DNA of 64,000 nucleotides from Bacteroidaceae bacterium. GTDB lineage: Bacteria > Bacteroidota > Bacteroidia > Bacteroidales > Bacteroidaceae. Below are positions 15,462-24,474 of this stretch, piece by piece (positions within the stretch are counted from its first letter, which is position 1; each line of letters starts with the position of its first letter). Position numbers and translations under genes: made by a program. The notes below the pieces were generated by a model that was given only the letters and a program-made list of their open reading frames with translations, made no database searches and had not been told where the DNA came from. The stretch covers positions 55,034 to 119,033 of the forward strand of contig JAILDV010000035.1 of NCBI GenBank assembly GCA_024688885.1. The letters run 5' to 3'.

Positions 15462-16415
15462 TCACCTTCTTCTTCGTGGCCCTATTTTGTTGGGGGTGCG
15501 AACAGATGGGGCTGCTTGAATGTTGATGTGCTCGCCTGACTTGTTCAGCTGGCGGAGTTCTTCTGGAGAGAGTCGGCGTTCGGTGGGTTTGGACAGTGTG
15601 TCTGTGGTGACGGAATCTGTCTTCACGCTATCCACTTCTTCCACCTCCTCCAGTTCTTTCGCGTGCATGCGTATCAGAGAAATGTTGTCGATGAGGCACA
15701 GGTTGCGCGTGCTTTTCTTTCCTTTGTAATAGAAGAAGCCGGTGACACTCTTGATGTCTTCGTCTTTGCTCGTCTGCAAGGTGAGCTGCTGGGTGCCGTT
15801 TCCGTTGATGACTCGTGTCGTTCCGATGTGTTTGCCGTTGGTGTAGAGCACTGTCAAACCGACATGCAGGTTGATGTCATAGTCATCCCTGCCTTCCTTG
15901 ATGAATACGGGCGAGAGGGTGAGGATGAATTGGTCTTGACGACGGAAACTGGTGTCGGCATGGATGGTGAAACTCTCTTTGTTGAGCAAGTCTTTGTTGC
16001 GCAACGTGAGGAGCTTGGCGGAATTCCACAAGTTGGTGGTGTCACCTCCAGTGGCAAATACTGCCATCATGTCGTTGTTGCCGTTGACCAATTGAATTTC
16101 TTCATTGACAGCCGTATAACGTTCTTTCAGATTGCTGTAAATCTTGTGCAGCTCTTTGGTGTGGCGGTTGTAATAGACAATGGAGGAGTCGAATTGTGCC
16201 TCTGTGATGTTGTGCTTTACAAACACCGCATTGATGTAGTCCTGTGCTTTCTTTTCCCTCTCTTCAGTTGGCAATTCATCGATGATGCCCTGCATGATGT
16301 GGTAATCATACAGCACATCCTCCATCTTGCCACGTGACAGCACGTCTTTGGGACGGTCGTCACATGCCATCAGAAGAAGCATGATGAGTGCGAGAAAAGG
16401 AAGTATGCGTCGCAT
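15462..16415 (-). CDS. DUF4296 lipoprotein
   Basis: The start at 16415 (MRRILPFLALIMLLLMAC) is chosen because it gives a clean lipoprotein signal peptide with Cys18 and sits 5 bases after the lspA stop; an upstream frame to 16487 would overlap lspA. The mature protein starts DDRPKDVLSRGKMEDVLYDYHIMQGI, the DUF4296 pattern. The region YINAVFVKHNITEAQFDSSIVYYNRHTKELHKIYSNLKERY (broken here at VKHN) is the helical core. The C-terminal 60 residues are Glu/Asp and Arg/Pro rich (TDTLSKPTERRLSPEELRQL). Function is unknown; in Bacteroidota it usually follows lspA, its own processing enzyme, as here. Confidence 0.8.
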   Translation of the reverse strand: MRRILPFLALIMLLLMACDDRPKDVLSRGKMEDVLYDYHIMQGIIDELPTEEREKKAQDYINAVFVKHNITEAQFDSSIVYYNRHTKELHKIYSNLKERYTAVNEEIQLVNGNNDMMAVFATGGDTTNLWNSAKLLTLRNKDLLNKESFTIHADTSFRRQDQFILTLSPVFIKEGRDDYDINLHVGLTVLYTNGKHIGTTRVINGNGTQQLTLQTSKDEDIKSVTGFFYYKGKKSTRNLCLIDNISLIRMHAKELEEVEEVDSVKTDSVTTDTLSKPTERRLSPEELRQLNKSGEHINIQAAPSVRTPNKIGPRRRR

Positions 16416-16420
16416 GGGAA

Positions 16421-17038
16421 TTATCTTTTGAGCTGGTATTGGCTGACCAATTTGTGATAAAAAAGCAGTAAGGCGACGATACCACACGAGATGGATGCAT
16501 CGGCAAAGTTGAAGATGGGGGAGAAGAACACGCAGTGTTCACCTGAATAGATGGGCATCCAAGAAGGCATGTCCCATTCCACGAGCGGGAAATAGAACAT
16601 ATCGACCACTTTGCCATAGAGGAACTCACCATAGCCGTATCCCCAAGGCTGAAATTCTGCCACTTGAGGGTATGGGGGATTGTTGAAGATGAGTCCGTAG
16701 AACAGGCAATCGATGATATTGCCTGCTGCGCCTGCTGCGATGAGGGTGAGGCATACGATATAACCTGTGGGACGTCTGCGCTTGATCTCACTATGGATAA
16801 ACCACCCAATGAGGCAGACAGCCACGACACGGAAGAGGGTGAGGAAGAGCTTGCCTCCCCATAACTCCCAACCGAATGCCATGCCGTTGTTCTCAACGAA
16901 GACAAGGCTGAACCATGAGGTGATTTCGGTGCGTTCACCCAAATACATGCCCGTCTTGACACAGACCTTGATGATTTGGTCAATGACAAGAATGGTCATG
17001 AACAGGACGATGGAAAGGATGTATTTGTTCTTTTTCAT
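16421..17038 (-). CDS. lspA: Lipoprotein signal peptidase (signal peptidase II)
   Basis: 205 residues, four membrane segments. The aspartic protease dyad is Asp110 in AGNIID and Asp180 in FNFADASIS; the first-loop motif VDQ..K appears as VIDQIIK (19-24). A 30-residue insertion between the dyad residues (PYPQVAEFQPWGYGYGEF) is longer than in E. coli LspA (164 residues) and is usual in Bacteroidota. It cleaves lipobox prolipoproteins in the inner membrane. It lies between ileS and a DUF4296 lipoprotein gene; the dksA-like gene often found between ileS and lspA in Bacteroides is absent here. Confidence 0.93.
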   Translation of the reverse strand: MKKNKYILSIVLFMTILVIDQIIKVCVKTGMYLGERTEITSWFSLVFVENNGMAFGWELWGGKLFLTLFRVVAVCLIGWFIHSEIKRRRPTGYIVCLTLIAAGAAGNIIDCLFYGLIFNNPPYPQVAEFQPWGYGYGEFLYGKVVDMFYFPLVEWDMPSWMPIYSGEHCVFFSPIFNFADASISCGIVALLLFYHKLVSQYQLKR

Positions 17039-17045
17039 AATGAGA

Positions 17046-17108
17046 AATTAGGAGTTAGGAATGGGAAGCACTCAGAAAGAAAGCACCCATTCCTCATTCC
17101 TCATTTCT
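17046..17108. repeat. Inverted repeat between ileS and lspA
   Basis: AGGAATGGG (17057-17065) pairs with CCCATTCCT (17086-17094); outside it, AATGAGAAAT-like DNA pairs loosely with CATTTCTTATT. The words AATTAGGAATAAG and ATGAGGAATG recur within it. It has the look of a dispersed intergenic palindrome. Confidence 0.55.
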
Positions 17109-17113
17109 TATTC

Positions 17114-20100
17114 CTAATTGTTTTTCTCTACTGTGATGACTGCCTTGAAATCGTCGAAGTCGATAGGTTCACCAGCAGGGTTGCCCAACTCGATGGAGTT
17201 AGCCAATACCTGTGATGCGATGTTCTCCTTGAAGGAGTCAAGAACCTCTTTCGTTTCGGGCGTTTCGGTGATGACCACCTTGATGCGGTCGGTTATCTCG
17301 AAGCCTTGTGACTTACGGAGACCTTGAATCTGCTTGATGATCTTGCGGGCATTGCCTTCATTCTTCAAGGCAGGCGTGATGGTGATGTCGAGCGCCACTG
17401 TTGTGGTGCCTTCGTTGGCAACACTCCATCCTGGGATGTCCTGTGACATGATGTCAACATCTGCCAACTCAATCACGGCATTCTGTCCTTCGGCTTGCAG
17501 TGTCACCTGTCCGTTGGCTTCGAGTTCAGCGATTTGTGCCTGTGACATTTCTGCCACAGCGTTGCTGACCGCCTTCATCATTTTGCCAAACTTCTTACCC
17601 ATCACACGGAAGTTGCACTTCACGTTCTTGACGAGCATCTTGCCGTCCATGAGCTGCAACTCCTTGACGTTCACTTCCTTCATGATGATGTCCTTCATGC
17701 GCTCGATGCGACCGCTGAACACGGCATCCGTATCAGGGATGGCAATGGATTGCAGTGCCTGAATCACAGGAATCTTCACCTTCTTTCGGATGGAAAGACC
17801 CATTGAAGTCACCTTCATGGCTGCCTCCATCGCTGCTTCCAGCTCAGAGTCGATATATGCCTCGTTGAAGGTGGGGAATTTTGCCAGATGCACACTCTTT
17901 GCAGCGTCCTTGCCTGTTGCGCTGTTGAGGTCGCGGAAAAGCTGGTCTGCATAGAATGGTGCGATAGGAGCGATGAGTCGGCTCAGCGTGTCGAGACAAG
18001 TGTAGAGTGTCTGATAAGCTGAGAGTTTGTCAGCAGTCATCTCGCCACCCCAGAAACGTGGCTTGTTCAGACGAATATACCAGTTGGAGAGGTTGTCGAT
18101 GACGAATGACTGAATGAGACGACCTGCAGGTGTTGGGTCGTAGTCGTCAAGGTATGCCTGTACGTTCTTCACCAATGTATTCAGTTCAGAGAGCAGCCAG
18201 CGGTCGAAGTCGGGACGCTCAGCATAGGCAATGTCAGCCTCTTTATATTCGAAGCCATCCACATTGGCATACATGGTGAAGAATGAATAAGCCTGATGCA
18301 ACTTGATGAAGAACTGGCTCGTCACTTCCTTAACACCTTCTGGGTCGAATGAGAGGTTATCCCAAGGTGAGGAGTTGGTAATCATGTACCAGCGCACAGC
18401 GTCTGCACCATACGTACCGATGCACTCGAAGGGGTTGATGACATTGCCCAAACGCTTGGACATCTTGATGCCGTTCTTGTCGAGCACAAGACCATTGGAA
18501 ATCACAGCCTTGTAAGCTACAGAGTCGAACACCATCGTCGCGATGGCGTGGAGTGTGAAGAACCAGCCACGTGTCTGGTCAACACCTTCGGCAATGAAGT
18601 CGGCAGGGTAGGCAGTGCCCTTGTCAATCAGGTCTTTGTTCTCGAAAGGATAGTGAACCTGAGCGTATGGCATGGCACCTGAATCGAACCACACGTCGAT
18701 GAGGTCGAGTTCGCGAGTGAGCACATTGCCTTTATCTGACACCAGTTTGATGTCGTCCACATAAGGACGGTGCAGGTCTATCTTGTCGTAGTTCTCTTGG
18801 CTCATGTCGCCCGGAATGAAACCTTTCTCCTTCAGAGGATTGGAGGTCATCACACCAGCCTTCACAGCCTTTTCGATCTCGTTGTAGAGCTCTTCGACAC
18901 TACCGATGCATACTTCCTCGCGGGTGTCACGGTTGCGCCAGATAGGAAGTGGAGTGCCCCAATAGCGAGAACGGGAAAGGTTCCAGTCGTTGAGGTTTTC
19001 GAGCCACTTGCCAAAGCGTCCTGTACCTGTGCTTTCGGGTTTCCACTGGATGGTCTGGTTCAACTCAAACATGCGGTCTTTCTTCGCCGTTGACTTGATG
19101 AACCACGAATCGAGAGGGTAGTAGAGCACAGGTTTGTCGGTGCGCCAGCAGTGAGGATAGTTGTGCACATGCTTCTCAATTTTGAAAGCTGAACCTTCTT
19201 CCTTCATCTCCAAACAAATCACCACGTTGAGGTCCATGTCCTTGTTGGCAGCCTTCTCGTCGTACTTGCCTCCTTGGTTATATTTGGGGTCGTAAGCATT
19301 CTTGACGAAGTCACCACTATACTTCCAATAACTTTCGTCCACACAGAGACTTACGAACTCTTCGTTCATGTCTTCCTTTATGAAGTACTTACCCGTAAAA
19401 TCCACCATTGGACGGGTGTCGCCAGCCTTGTCGATGATGAAGAGAGAGGGGATTCCAGCATCTTTTGCCACCTTGGCGTCATCGGCACCAAAGGTAGGTG
19501 CGATATGCACGATACCCGTACCGTCTTCGGTGGTTACATAATCACCAGGGATGACACGGAAGGCTTCATCTTCTTTCACCACCACTTGATTGTTCTCCAA
19601 TGCGCATGGTTTTACCCAAGGCATCAGCTGCTCGTAGTGCAAGCCTACGAGGTCAGTACCTTTTCCTCTCCAGAGGATTTCTATCGGCTTTTCGTTGCCT
19701 TCCTCGTCCTTCTCTGCTGCAAAATATGCAGACAGGCGTGCCTCTGCCAGAATGTAGATGGCTTCCTCTTCGGTGTATGGATTCTTGCCTTTGACAGCCA
19801 CATAGTCAATCTTTGGACCCACACAGAGCGCAGTGTTGGATGGAAGTGTCCAAGGCGTGGTTGTCCATGCGAGGATGTAAACCGAGCCCCCCTCGTTTTC
19901 CCCAAGGGGGGATGAAGCGATGGCATCCCATATGCCGCCATTCTCCCCCTTGTGGGAGTTAGAGGGGGCTTTTACTTTGAACTGCGCCGTCACCGTTGTG
20001 TCCTTCACGTCGCGGTAGCAACCAGGTTGGTTCAGCTCGTGTGAAGAAAGACCTGTTCCTGCTGCTGGAGAGTAAGGCTGGATGGTGTAACCTTTGTAGA

Positions 20101-20614
20101 GCAATCCCTTCTGGTAGAGCTGTTTCAAGAGATACCAAAGCGTCTCGATGTATTTGTTGTCGTAGGTGATGTAAGGATGTTCGAGATCGACCCAATAGCC
20201 CATCTTGTCGGTGAGCTCTGTCCACTCGTTGGTGTACATCATCACGTTCTTGCGGCAAGCGTCGTTATAGTCATCTACGCTAATCTTCTTGCCGATATCT
20301 TCCTTTGTAATGCCGAGTGACTTCTCCACGCTCAGTTCCACAGGCAGGCCGTGAGTGTCCCAGCCGGCCTTACGCTTCACTTGGAAGCCCTGCATGGTTT
20401 TATATCTGAGGAAAGTGTCTTTTATCGTGCGTCCCATCACATGGTGAATGCCCGGATGACCGTTGGCAGATGGGGGACCTTCAAAAAAGATGAATTGAGG
20501 ACAGCCTTCGCGCTCCTCAATACTCTTGTGGAACATATCTTCCGCGTTCCACTGCTCCAGAACCTCTTTGTTCACATCAGCGAGGTTCAGTTTTGCTCTT
20601 TCTGTAAATTTCAT
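17114..20614 (-). CDS. ileS: Isoleucyl-tRNA synthetase
   Basis: 1166 residues, the long eukaryote-like class. The ATP-binding HIGH motif is PGIHH in GPPSANGHPGIHHVMGRT (split as GPPSANGHP and GIHHVM), the second signature is KMSKRLGN, and the catalytic domain has AWTTTPWTLPSN. The editing domain follows. Residues about 215-244 (APSNSHKGENGG, then IASSPLGENEGGS) do not fit the family and are encoded by a palindromic element inserted in frame at 19884-19970. It charges tRNA-Ile. It lies between pyrI (64 bases upstream) and lspA (75 bases downstream, with an inverted repeat between). Confidence 0.95.
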   Translation of the reverse strand: MKFTERAKLNLADVNKEVLEQWNAEDMFHKSIEEREGCPQFIFFEGPPSANGHPGIHHVMGRTIKDTFLRYKTMQGFQVKRKAGWDTHGLPVELSVEKSLGITKEDIGKKISVDDYNDACRKNVMMYTNEWTELTDKMGYWVDLEHPYITYDNKYIETLWYLLKQLYQKGLLYKGYTIQPYSPAAGTGLSSHELNQPGCYRDVKDTTVTAQFKVKAPSNSHKGENGGIWDAIASSPLGENEGGSVYILAWTTTPWTLPSNTALCVGPKIDYVAVKGKNPYTEEEAIYILAEARLSAYFAAEKDEEGNEKPIEILWRGKGTDLVGLHYEQLMPWVKPCALENNQVVVKEDEAFRVIPGDYVTTEDGTGIVHIAPTFGADDAKVAKDAGIPSLFIIDKAGDTRPMVDFTGKYFIKEDMNEEFVSLCVDESYWKYSGDFVKNAYDPKYNQGGKYDEKAANKDMDLNVVICLEMKEEGSAFKIEKHVHNYPHCWRTDKPVLYYPLDSWFIKSTAKKDRMFELNQTIQWKPESTGTGRFGKWLENLNDWNLSRSRYWGTPLPIWRNRDTREEVCIGSVEELYNEIEKAVKAGVMTSNPLKEKGFIPGDMSQENYDKIDLHRPYVDDIKLVSDKGNVLTRELDLIDVWFDSGAMPYAQVHYPFENKDLIDKGTAYPADFIAEGVDQTRGWFFTLHAIATMVFDSVAYKAVISNGLVLDKNGIKMSKRLGNVINPFECIGTYGADAVRWYMITNSSPWDNLSFDPEGVKEVTSQFFIKLHQAYSFFTMYANVDGFEYKEADIAYAERPDFDRWLLSELNTLVKNVQAYLDDYDPTPAGRLIQSFVIDNLSNWYIRLNKPRFWGGEMTADKLSAYQTLYTCLDTLSRLIAPIAPFYADQLFRDLNSATGKDAAKSVHLAKFPTFNEAYIDSELEAAMEAAMKVTSMGLSIRKKVKIPVIQALQSIAIPDTDAVFSGRIERMKDIIMKEVNVKELQLMDGKMLVKNVKCNFRVMGKKFGKMMKAVSNAVAEMSQAQIAELEANGQVTLQAEGQNAVIELADVDIMSQDIPGWSVANEGTTTVALDITITPALKNEGNARKIIKQIQGLRKSQGFEITDRIKVVITETPETKEVLDSFKENIASQVLANSIELGNPAGEPIDFDDFKAVITVEKNN
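19884..19970. repeat. Palindromic repeat element inserted in frame within ileS
   Basis: The ends are complementary C-rich and G-rich blocks: GAGCCCCCCTCG (from 19884) and AGAGGGGGCT (to 19970), with inner pairs CCCCAAGGGGGG and CTCCCCCTTGTGGGAG. On the coding strand it reads AGCCCCCTCTAACTCCCACA, a form I know as a common Bacteroidota dispersed repeat. It supplies about 29 codons without breaking the frame. Confidence 0.75.
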
Positions 20615-20678
20615 CTTATTATTTACAATTTGACAAGTTACCCAATAAGCAGTAAATGGTAAATTGTTAAATGGTACA

Positions 20679-21134
20679 TTATTTTAGTTTGATATCTTTC
20701 AATTTTTGTTCTTTGCCACAGTAACGGCATTTCAACGTGTCTTTATCTTTGCGATAGAAGACCGTCTTCATGGGCTCGTTGTTGGTGATGCACACAGGGT
20801 TTGCGCACTTCACGATATTGGTCAATGTGTCAGGCAACAGCACCTCGCGCTTCTCTTTCACCTCATAATCCTTGATGACTGTCAGGCGTATATTCGGGCA
20901 CACCACTGCCAGTTTGCTGATTTCAGCTTCAGAGAAGAACTTGCCTGAAATCTTGATGAGTCCCTTCTTGCCCATCACCTGGCTCTTGAGGTTGTTGGCA
21001 ATCACGACCTCTTCCTTGAACTTCTCCAAGTCAAGGAGTTGTACAATCGTGAAAAGTTTGTCTGTTGGTATGTGGTCGATGACGGAGCCATTCTCTAACG
21101 CTGCCACCATCATGTTTTCCTTATTCTGTTCCAT
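20679..21134 (-). CDS. pyrI: Aspartate carbamoyltransferase regulatory subunit
   Basis: 151 residues. The allosteric domain shows VIDHIPTDKLFTIVQLLDLE and GLIKISGKFFSEAEISKLAV; the zinc site is C-x4-C-xn-C-x2-C in CANPVC and CRYCGK. It binds nucleotides (CTP/ATP) and holds PyrB trimers together in pyrimidine synthesis. It lies 30 bases downstream of pyrB, in the usual order. All four zinc cysteines are intact. Confidence 0.95.
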   Translation of the reverse strand: MEQNKENMMVAALENGSVIDHIPTDKLFTIVQLLDLEKFKEEVVIANNLKSQVMGKKGLIKISGKFFSEAEISKLAVVCPNIRLTVIKDYEVKEKREVLLPDTLTNIVKCANPVCITNNEPMKTVFYRKDKDTLKCRYCGKEQKLKDIKLK

Positions 21135-21164
21135 ATTGATAAAAGTTCACTTGTCCTTATTCAC

Positions 21165-22109
21165 TTAAATGATACTCGTATCCTTCTTGATGTCCTCCAA
21201 TGTGATGCCCAGTACATCGCATATCAATGCCTCACGTGCATAGAGCCCGTTTTGTGCTTGGTCAAAGTAGTAGGCATGCTTGCTGTCATCCACATCGTAT
21301 TCGATTTCGTTCACACGGGGCAGTGGGTGCAGAATCTTCATGTTCTCCTTGCATTTGCCCAACATGTCTGCTTTCAGGATGTAGGCATCCTTCACGCGCT
21401 CATACTCCATCAGGTCTGTGAAACGCTCACGCTGCACACGTGTCATATAAAGAATGTCCGCATCGGAAATGGTGTCTTCTGTGAAGTCCTGCTGCTCAAT
21501 GTATTTGATGTTGTTTTGTTTGCAGTAGAGTTTGTACTCTTCTGGCATCTCCAGTTCCTTCGGCGCAATGAAATGGAACGTCGGGTTGTATTTCCGCATC
21601 GACATCAGCAGAGAATGAACCGTGCGGCCATATTTCAGGTCGCCGACCATGTAGATGTTCAGGTTCTCCAAAGTGCCTTGCGTCTTGTAAATGGAATAGA
21701 GGTCGAGCATTGTTTGCGAGGGGTGTAGATTTGAGCCGTCGCCTGCATTGATGATGGGTATGTTTGTCACCTCGCTGGCGTAGAGTGCTGCCCCTTCCAG
21801 TTTGTGGCGCATCACTATCACGTCTGCATAGTTGCTTACCATCTTGATAGTGTCTTTGAGCGTCTCACCCTTTGACGAACTTGTCACCTTCGGGTCGGTG
21901 AAACCAATCACACGGGCACCCAGACGATTGGCTGCCGTCTCAAACGACAGACGTGTTCTCGTGCTCGGCTCGAAGAACAGTGTGGCCACCACTTTCCCTT
22001 TCAGAATCTGGCGGTTGGGATGAGCTTCAAATTCTGTCGCCATGTCAAGCAGATACTGAATTTTCTCCTTCCCATAGTCTGCAATCGAAACAATGCTTCT
22101 ATTTTCCAT
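21165..22109 (-). CDS. pyrB: Aspartate carbamoyltransferase catalytic subunit
   Basis: 314 residues from the ATG at 22109 ([15 protein letters not shown]); an in-frame extension to 22208 adds residues foreign to the family and is rejected. Carbamoyl-phosphate binding residues are in [13 protein letters not shown] and [12 protein letters not shown]; the aspartate-binding end is [11 protein letters not shown]. It makes carbamoyl aspartate, the committed step of pyrimidine synthesis. It leads a pyrB-pyrI pair and is separated from the STAS gene upstream by 198 bases with two hairpins. Confidence 0.95.
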   Translation of the reverse strand: MENRSIVSIADYGKEKIQYLLDMATEFEAHPNRQILKGKVVATLFFEPSTRTRLSFETAANRLGARVIGFTDPKVTSSSKGETLKDTIKMVSNYADVIVMRHKLEGAALYASEVTNIPIINAGDGSNLHPSQTMLDLYSIYKTQGTLENLNIYMVGDLKYGRTVHSLLMSMRKYNPTFHFIAPKELEMPEEYKLYCKQNNIKYIEQQDFTEDTISDADILYMTRVQRERFTDLMEYERVKDAYILKADMLGKCKENMKILHPLPRVNEIEYDVDDSKHAYYFDQAQNGLYAREALICDVLGITLEDIKKDTSII

Positions 22110-22210
22110 ATAGTAGGTCGTTTTTATTGTTTGGTCGTTTTGTTTTGCAGTGTTATCAGCATGTGTGCTGGAAAAATCGTGCAAAATTACGAAAAATAAT
22201 CGACACATCT

Positions 22211-22246
22211 ATTCTTTGTAGCCCAAAAAGTTGGACTGCAAAGAAT
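22211..22246 (-). terminator. Hairpin between STAS gene and pyrB
   Basis: ATTCTTTG-TAG-CCAA (from 22211) pairs with TTGG-CTG-CAAAGAAT (to 22246) around AAAG. A second, weaker stem GCTTTTCT/AGAAAAGC lies at 22261-22297. One of these probably ends the long upstream operon or forms the pyrB leader; there is no clear T tract. Confidence 0.5.
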
Positions 22247-22307
22247 ATGTTGTAGATTAGGCTTTTCTGTCGTTGAAGAAACGCAACTGAGAAAAGCATT
22301 GCTGCTA

Positions 22308-22613
22308 TTATTTGAACTCAAACAGGTTGATGAAGCCTGTCATAGTGAACACCTGACGCAGGTCGGTGTTGAGTCCCTGGATATAAACATGCTTGTTGCA
22401 AGCTTTTGCGCTTTTCAGAATGCTGAGGAAGATGCGAAGACCGCTGGATGAGATGTAATCCAATTTTTCGCAATTGAGGATGATGTCACTCTTGATGTCG
22501 TTGATGAGAGGCTGCACATCCATTTGTACTTGTGAAGATGCAGACGTGTCGAGACGTCCTTCAAAATAAACAACTTGGTTGTTGTTCTCTTCTTGAATAG
22601 TTGTTTTCATCAT
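22308..22613 (-). CDS. STAS-domain anti-sigma-factor antagonist-like protein
   Basis: 101 residues, single STAS domain (VVYFEGRLDTSASSQVQMDV) with the phosphorylation-site loop DYISSSGLR; Ser57, just before Gly, matches the phosphorylated serine of SpoIIAA/RsbV. In partner switching the unphosphorylated form binds a HATPase kinase. The large SpoIIE-type protein two genes upstream carries both phosphatase and HATPase domains, so it is the likely partner. It is the last gene of the minus-strand run beginning at tolC, 54 bases after the SLC13 gene. Confidence 0.85.
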   Translation of the reverse strand: MMKTTIQEENNNQVVYFEGRLDTSASSQVQMDVQPLINDIKSDIILNCEKLDYISSSGLRIFLSILKSAKACNKHVYIQGLNTDLRQVFTMTGFINLFEFK

Positions 22614-22667
22614 TTTGTTTAATCGTTTTTTAGTTTTTTAGATAGTTGTATATTTGTTTTCAGTACT

Positions 22668-24452
22668 TTAGAAAGAATAGATGAGGTTGACGATGATTAG
22701 GTTCACAGCCAAGATGATGAAGTTCATCGGGATACCAATTTTCAGGAAATCACCGAATCTGTAACCGCCAGGACCATAAACCAACATATGGGTGGGTGAG
22801 CCGATGGGGGTCGCAAAGCTGCTCGATACGGCAATCATGAGCGAAATGATGAATGGCAAGGGACTGACACCCATGGACACTGCTGCTTGATAGACGATAG
22901 GGTAGAAAATGGCACCTGCTGCAGTGTTGGAGATAAATTCCGTGAGGAATGTGCCAGCAAAGCACATCATTGCCATGACCAGGAGCGGGTTGTCTCCGCA
23001 AAACGACATCATACCATTTGCCATCACCTCAGCCATTCCTGTCTTCTGAATGGCTGTACCAATCACCACGCTACCGGCAAAAATCATCAGGATGTTCCAA
23101 TCGATGGCTTTCATCACTTGGGTAGGCGTACAGCAGCGGAACACAAGCATGGCGATGGCTGCCAACATGGCACTTTGTAGCAGAGGCATGATTTCAAGAC
23201 TTGATAGTACAATCATCGCAATCATGATGAGACTTGAGAGCAGAGTCTTGCTTCCATTATAGAGGAGTATGGTAGAATCTTCCACGAACTGCAATCTTTG
23301 TATCACTTCCTTGTCCTTCCAGCCACGAGCACATTCAATCAGCAGGGAGTCTCCCACTTTCAATTCGATGTCGCGTGGACTCTCACTGATGCGTTCACCC
23401 ATTCGTGCCACAGCCACCAACGTGAATTGATGGTCATGTTCAATGGTGGTGTTAGACATGCGCTTTCCCGCCAAAGCACACCCTGGCATGATATAGGCAG
23501 TGTGGAGTTGGCGTTTCTTGTCCAGTTCATTGATTGAGAATACGGGATGGTCGGCATTCACTAGTCCATGACTCTTTTGAAGATGGATGATTTCAGCCAC
23601 ACGTCCTGCAAACACCAGTCTGTCGCCACCCATTAGGAATTCGTCAGCAGGTACAGGGGAAATCACCTCTTTGTCGTAACGTACTATCTCAATCAGCCGT
23701 CCACCTTCCACGTTGGTCAATCCGGCTTCTTTCACTGTCTCTCCGATGTGTGGGCAGTCGGCAGGTACCAGCATTTCCACCGTGTAGTCAGTTGTTTTCT
23801 CAAAAGATTCCTCTGCACTCCTACGGTCGGGTAGCAGTTTTCTCAAAGCCAAGATAGACAGCACACCTACAGCCAAACATACCAAACCTGGTATGGTAGT
23901 GGAGAAGATGTTCAGTTGTTCTCCTGTGTCAGTAGCATAAAGTCCTGATATGATGAGGTTCGGAGGTGTACCAATGAGGGTACACACACCTCCCAGTCCT
24001 GAAGCGTAACTCAAAGGAATGAGCAGTTTTGAAGGGGCGATGTTCAGTTTCTTTCCCCACATCTTCACGATACCCACGAACAAAGCCACCACCGTTGTGT
24101 TGCTCAATACAGAACTGAGTGCTGCGACGGGCAACATCAATCGTACAACCGCTGCTGAGTAATTCTTTGGAGTTCCTAACAGATAACGTACAATCCATTG
24201 TAACACACCCGTATGTACTAGTCCTGCCAATACGGTGAACAACACACCGATGACTACGACAGAACCCGATGAGAATCCTCCCAATGCTTCCTTCGTGTCC
24301 AAGACACCCGTGAGCAACAGCACAGCGATGACACCCAGAAAGGCGACATCCTCGCGCAGTTTTGTGAAGAGTAATGTCAAAAACATGGACAATACCGTCA
24401 CAATGGTTATCCATGCTCCAAGATTCAATCCGAGAAATATGATATCTTCCAT
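22668..24452 (-). CDS. SLC13-type anion transporter with two RCK_C (TrkA-C) domains
   Basis: 594 residues. Membrane helices fill about 1-200 and 395-594. The SLC13/ArsB-like signature SNTTVVALFVGIV and SYASGLGGVCTLIGTPPNLI is present, with the second half repeating SNTAAGAIFYPI and SFATPIGSPTHMLVYGPG. Between them lie two RCK_C modules (TVEMLVPADCPHIGETVKEA and HTAYIMPGCALAGKRMSN), which in relatives bind small regulators. The family moves sulfate, phosphate or dicarboxylates with sodium; the substrate is not determined. Its position between a SpoIIE phosphatase and a STAS protein, 22 and 54 bases away, suggests control of transport by phosphorylation signalling. Confidence 0.85.
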   Translation of the reverse strand: MEDIIFLGLNLGAWITIVTVLSMFLTLLFTKLREDVAFLGVIAVLLLTGVLDTKEALGGFSSGSVVVIGVLFTVLAGLVHTGVLQWIVRYLLGTPKNYSAAVVRLMLPVAALSSVLSNTTVVALFVGIVKMWGKKLNIAPSKLLIPLSYASGLGGVCTLIGTPPNLIISGLYATDTGEQLNIFSTTIPGLVCLAVGVLSILALRKLLPDRRSAEESFEKTTDYTVEMLVPADCPHIGETVKEAGLTNVEGGRLIEIVRYDKEVISPVPADEFLMGGDRLVFAGRVAEIIHLQKSHGLVNADHPVFSINELDKKRQLHTAYIMPGCALAGKRMSNTTIEHDHQFTLVAVARMGERISESPRDIELKVGDSLLIECARGWKDKEVIQRLQFVEDSTILLYNGSKTLLSSLIMIAMIVLSSLEIMPLLQSAMLAAIAMLVFRCCTPTQVMKAIDWNILMIFAGSVVIGTAIQKTGMAEVMANGMMSFCGDNPLLVMAMMCFAGTFLTEFISNTAAGAIFYPIVYQAAVSMGVSPLPFIISLMIAVSSSFATPIGSPTHMLVYGPGGYRFGDFLKIGIPMNFIILAVNLIIVNLIYSF

Positions 24453-24474
24453 TCCAGATTATAACATTTAAGTC

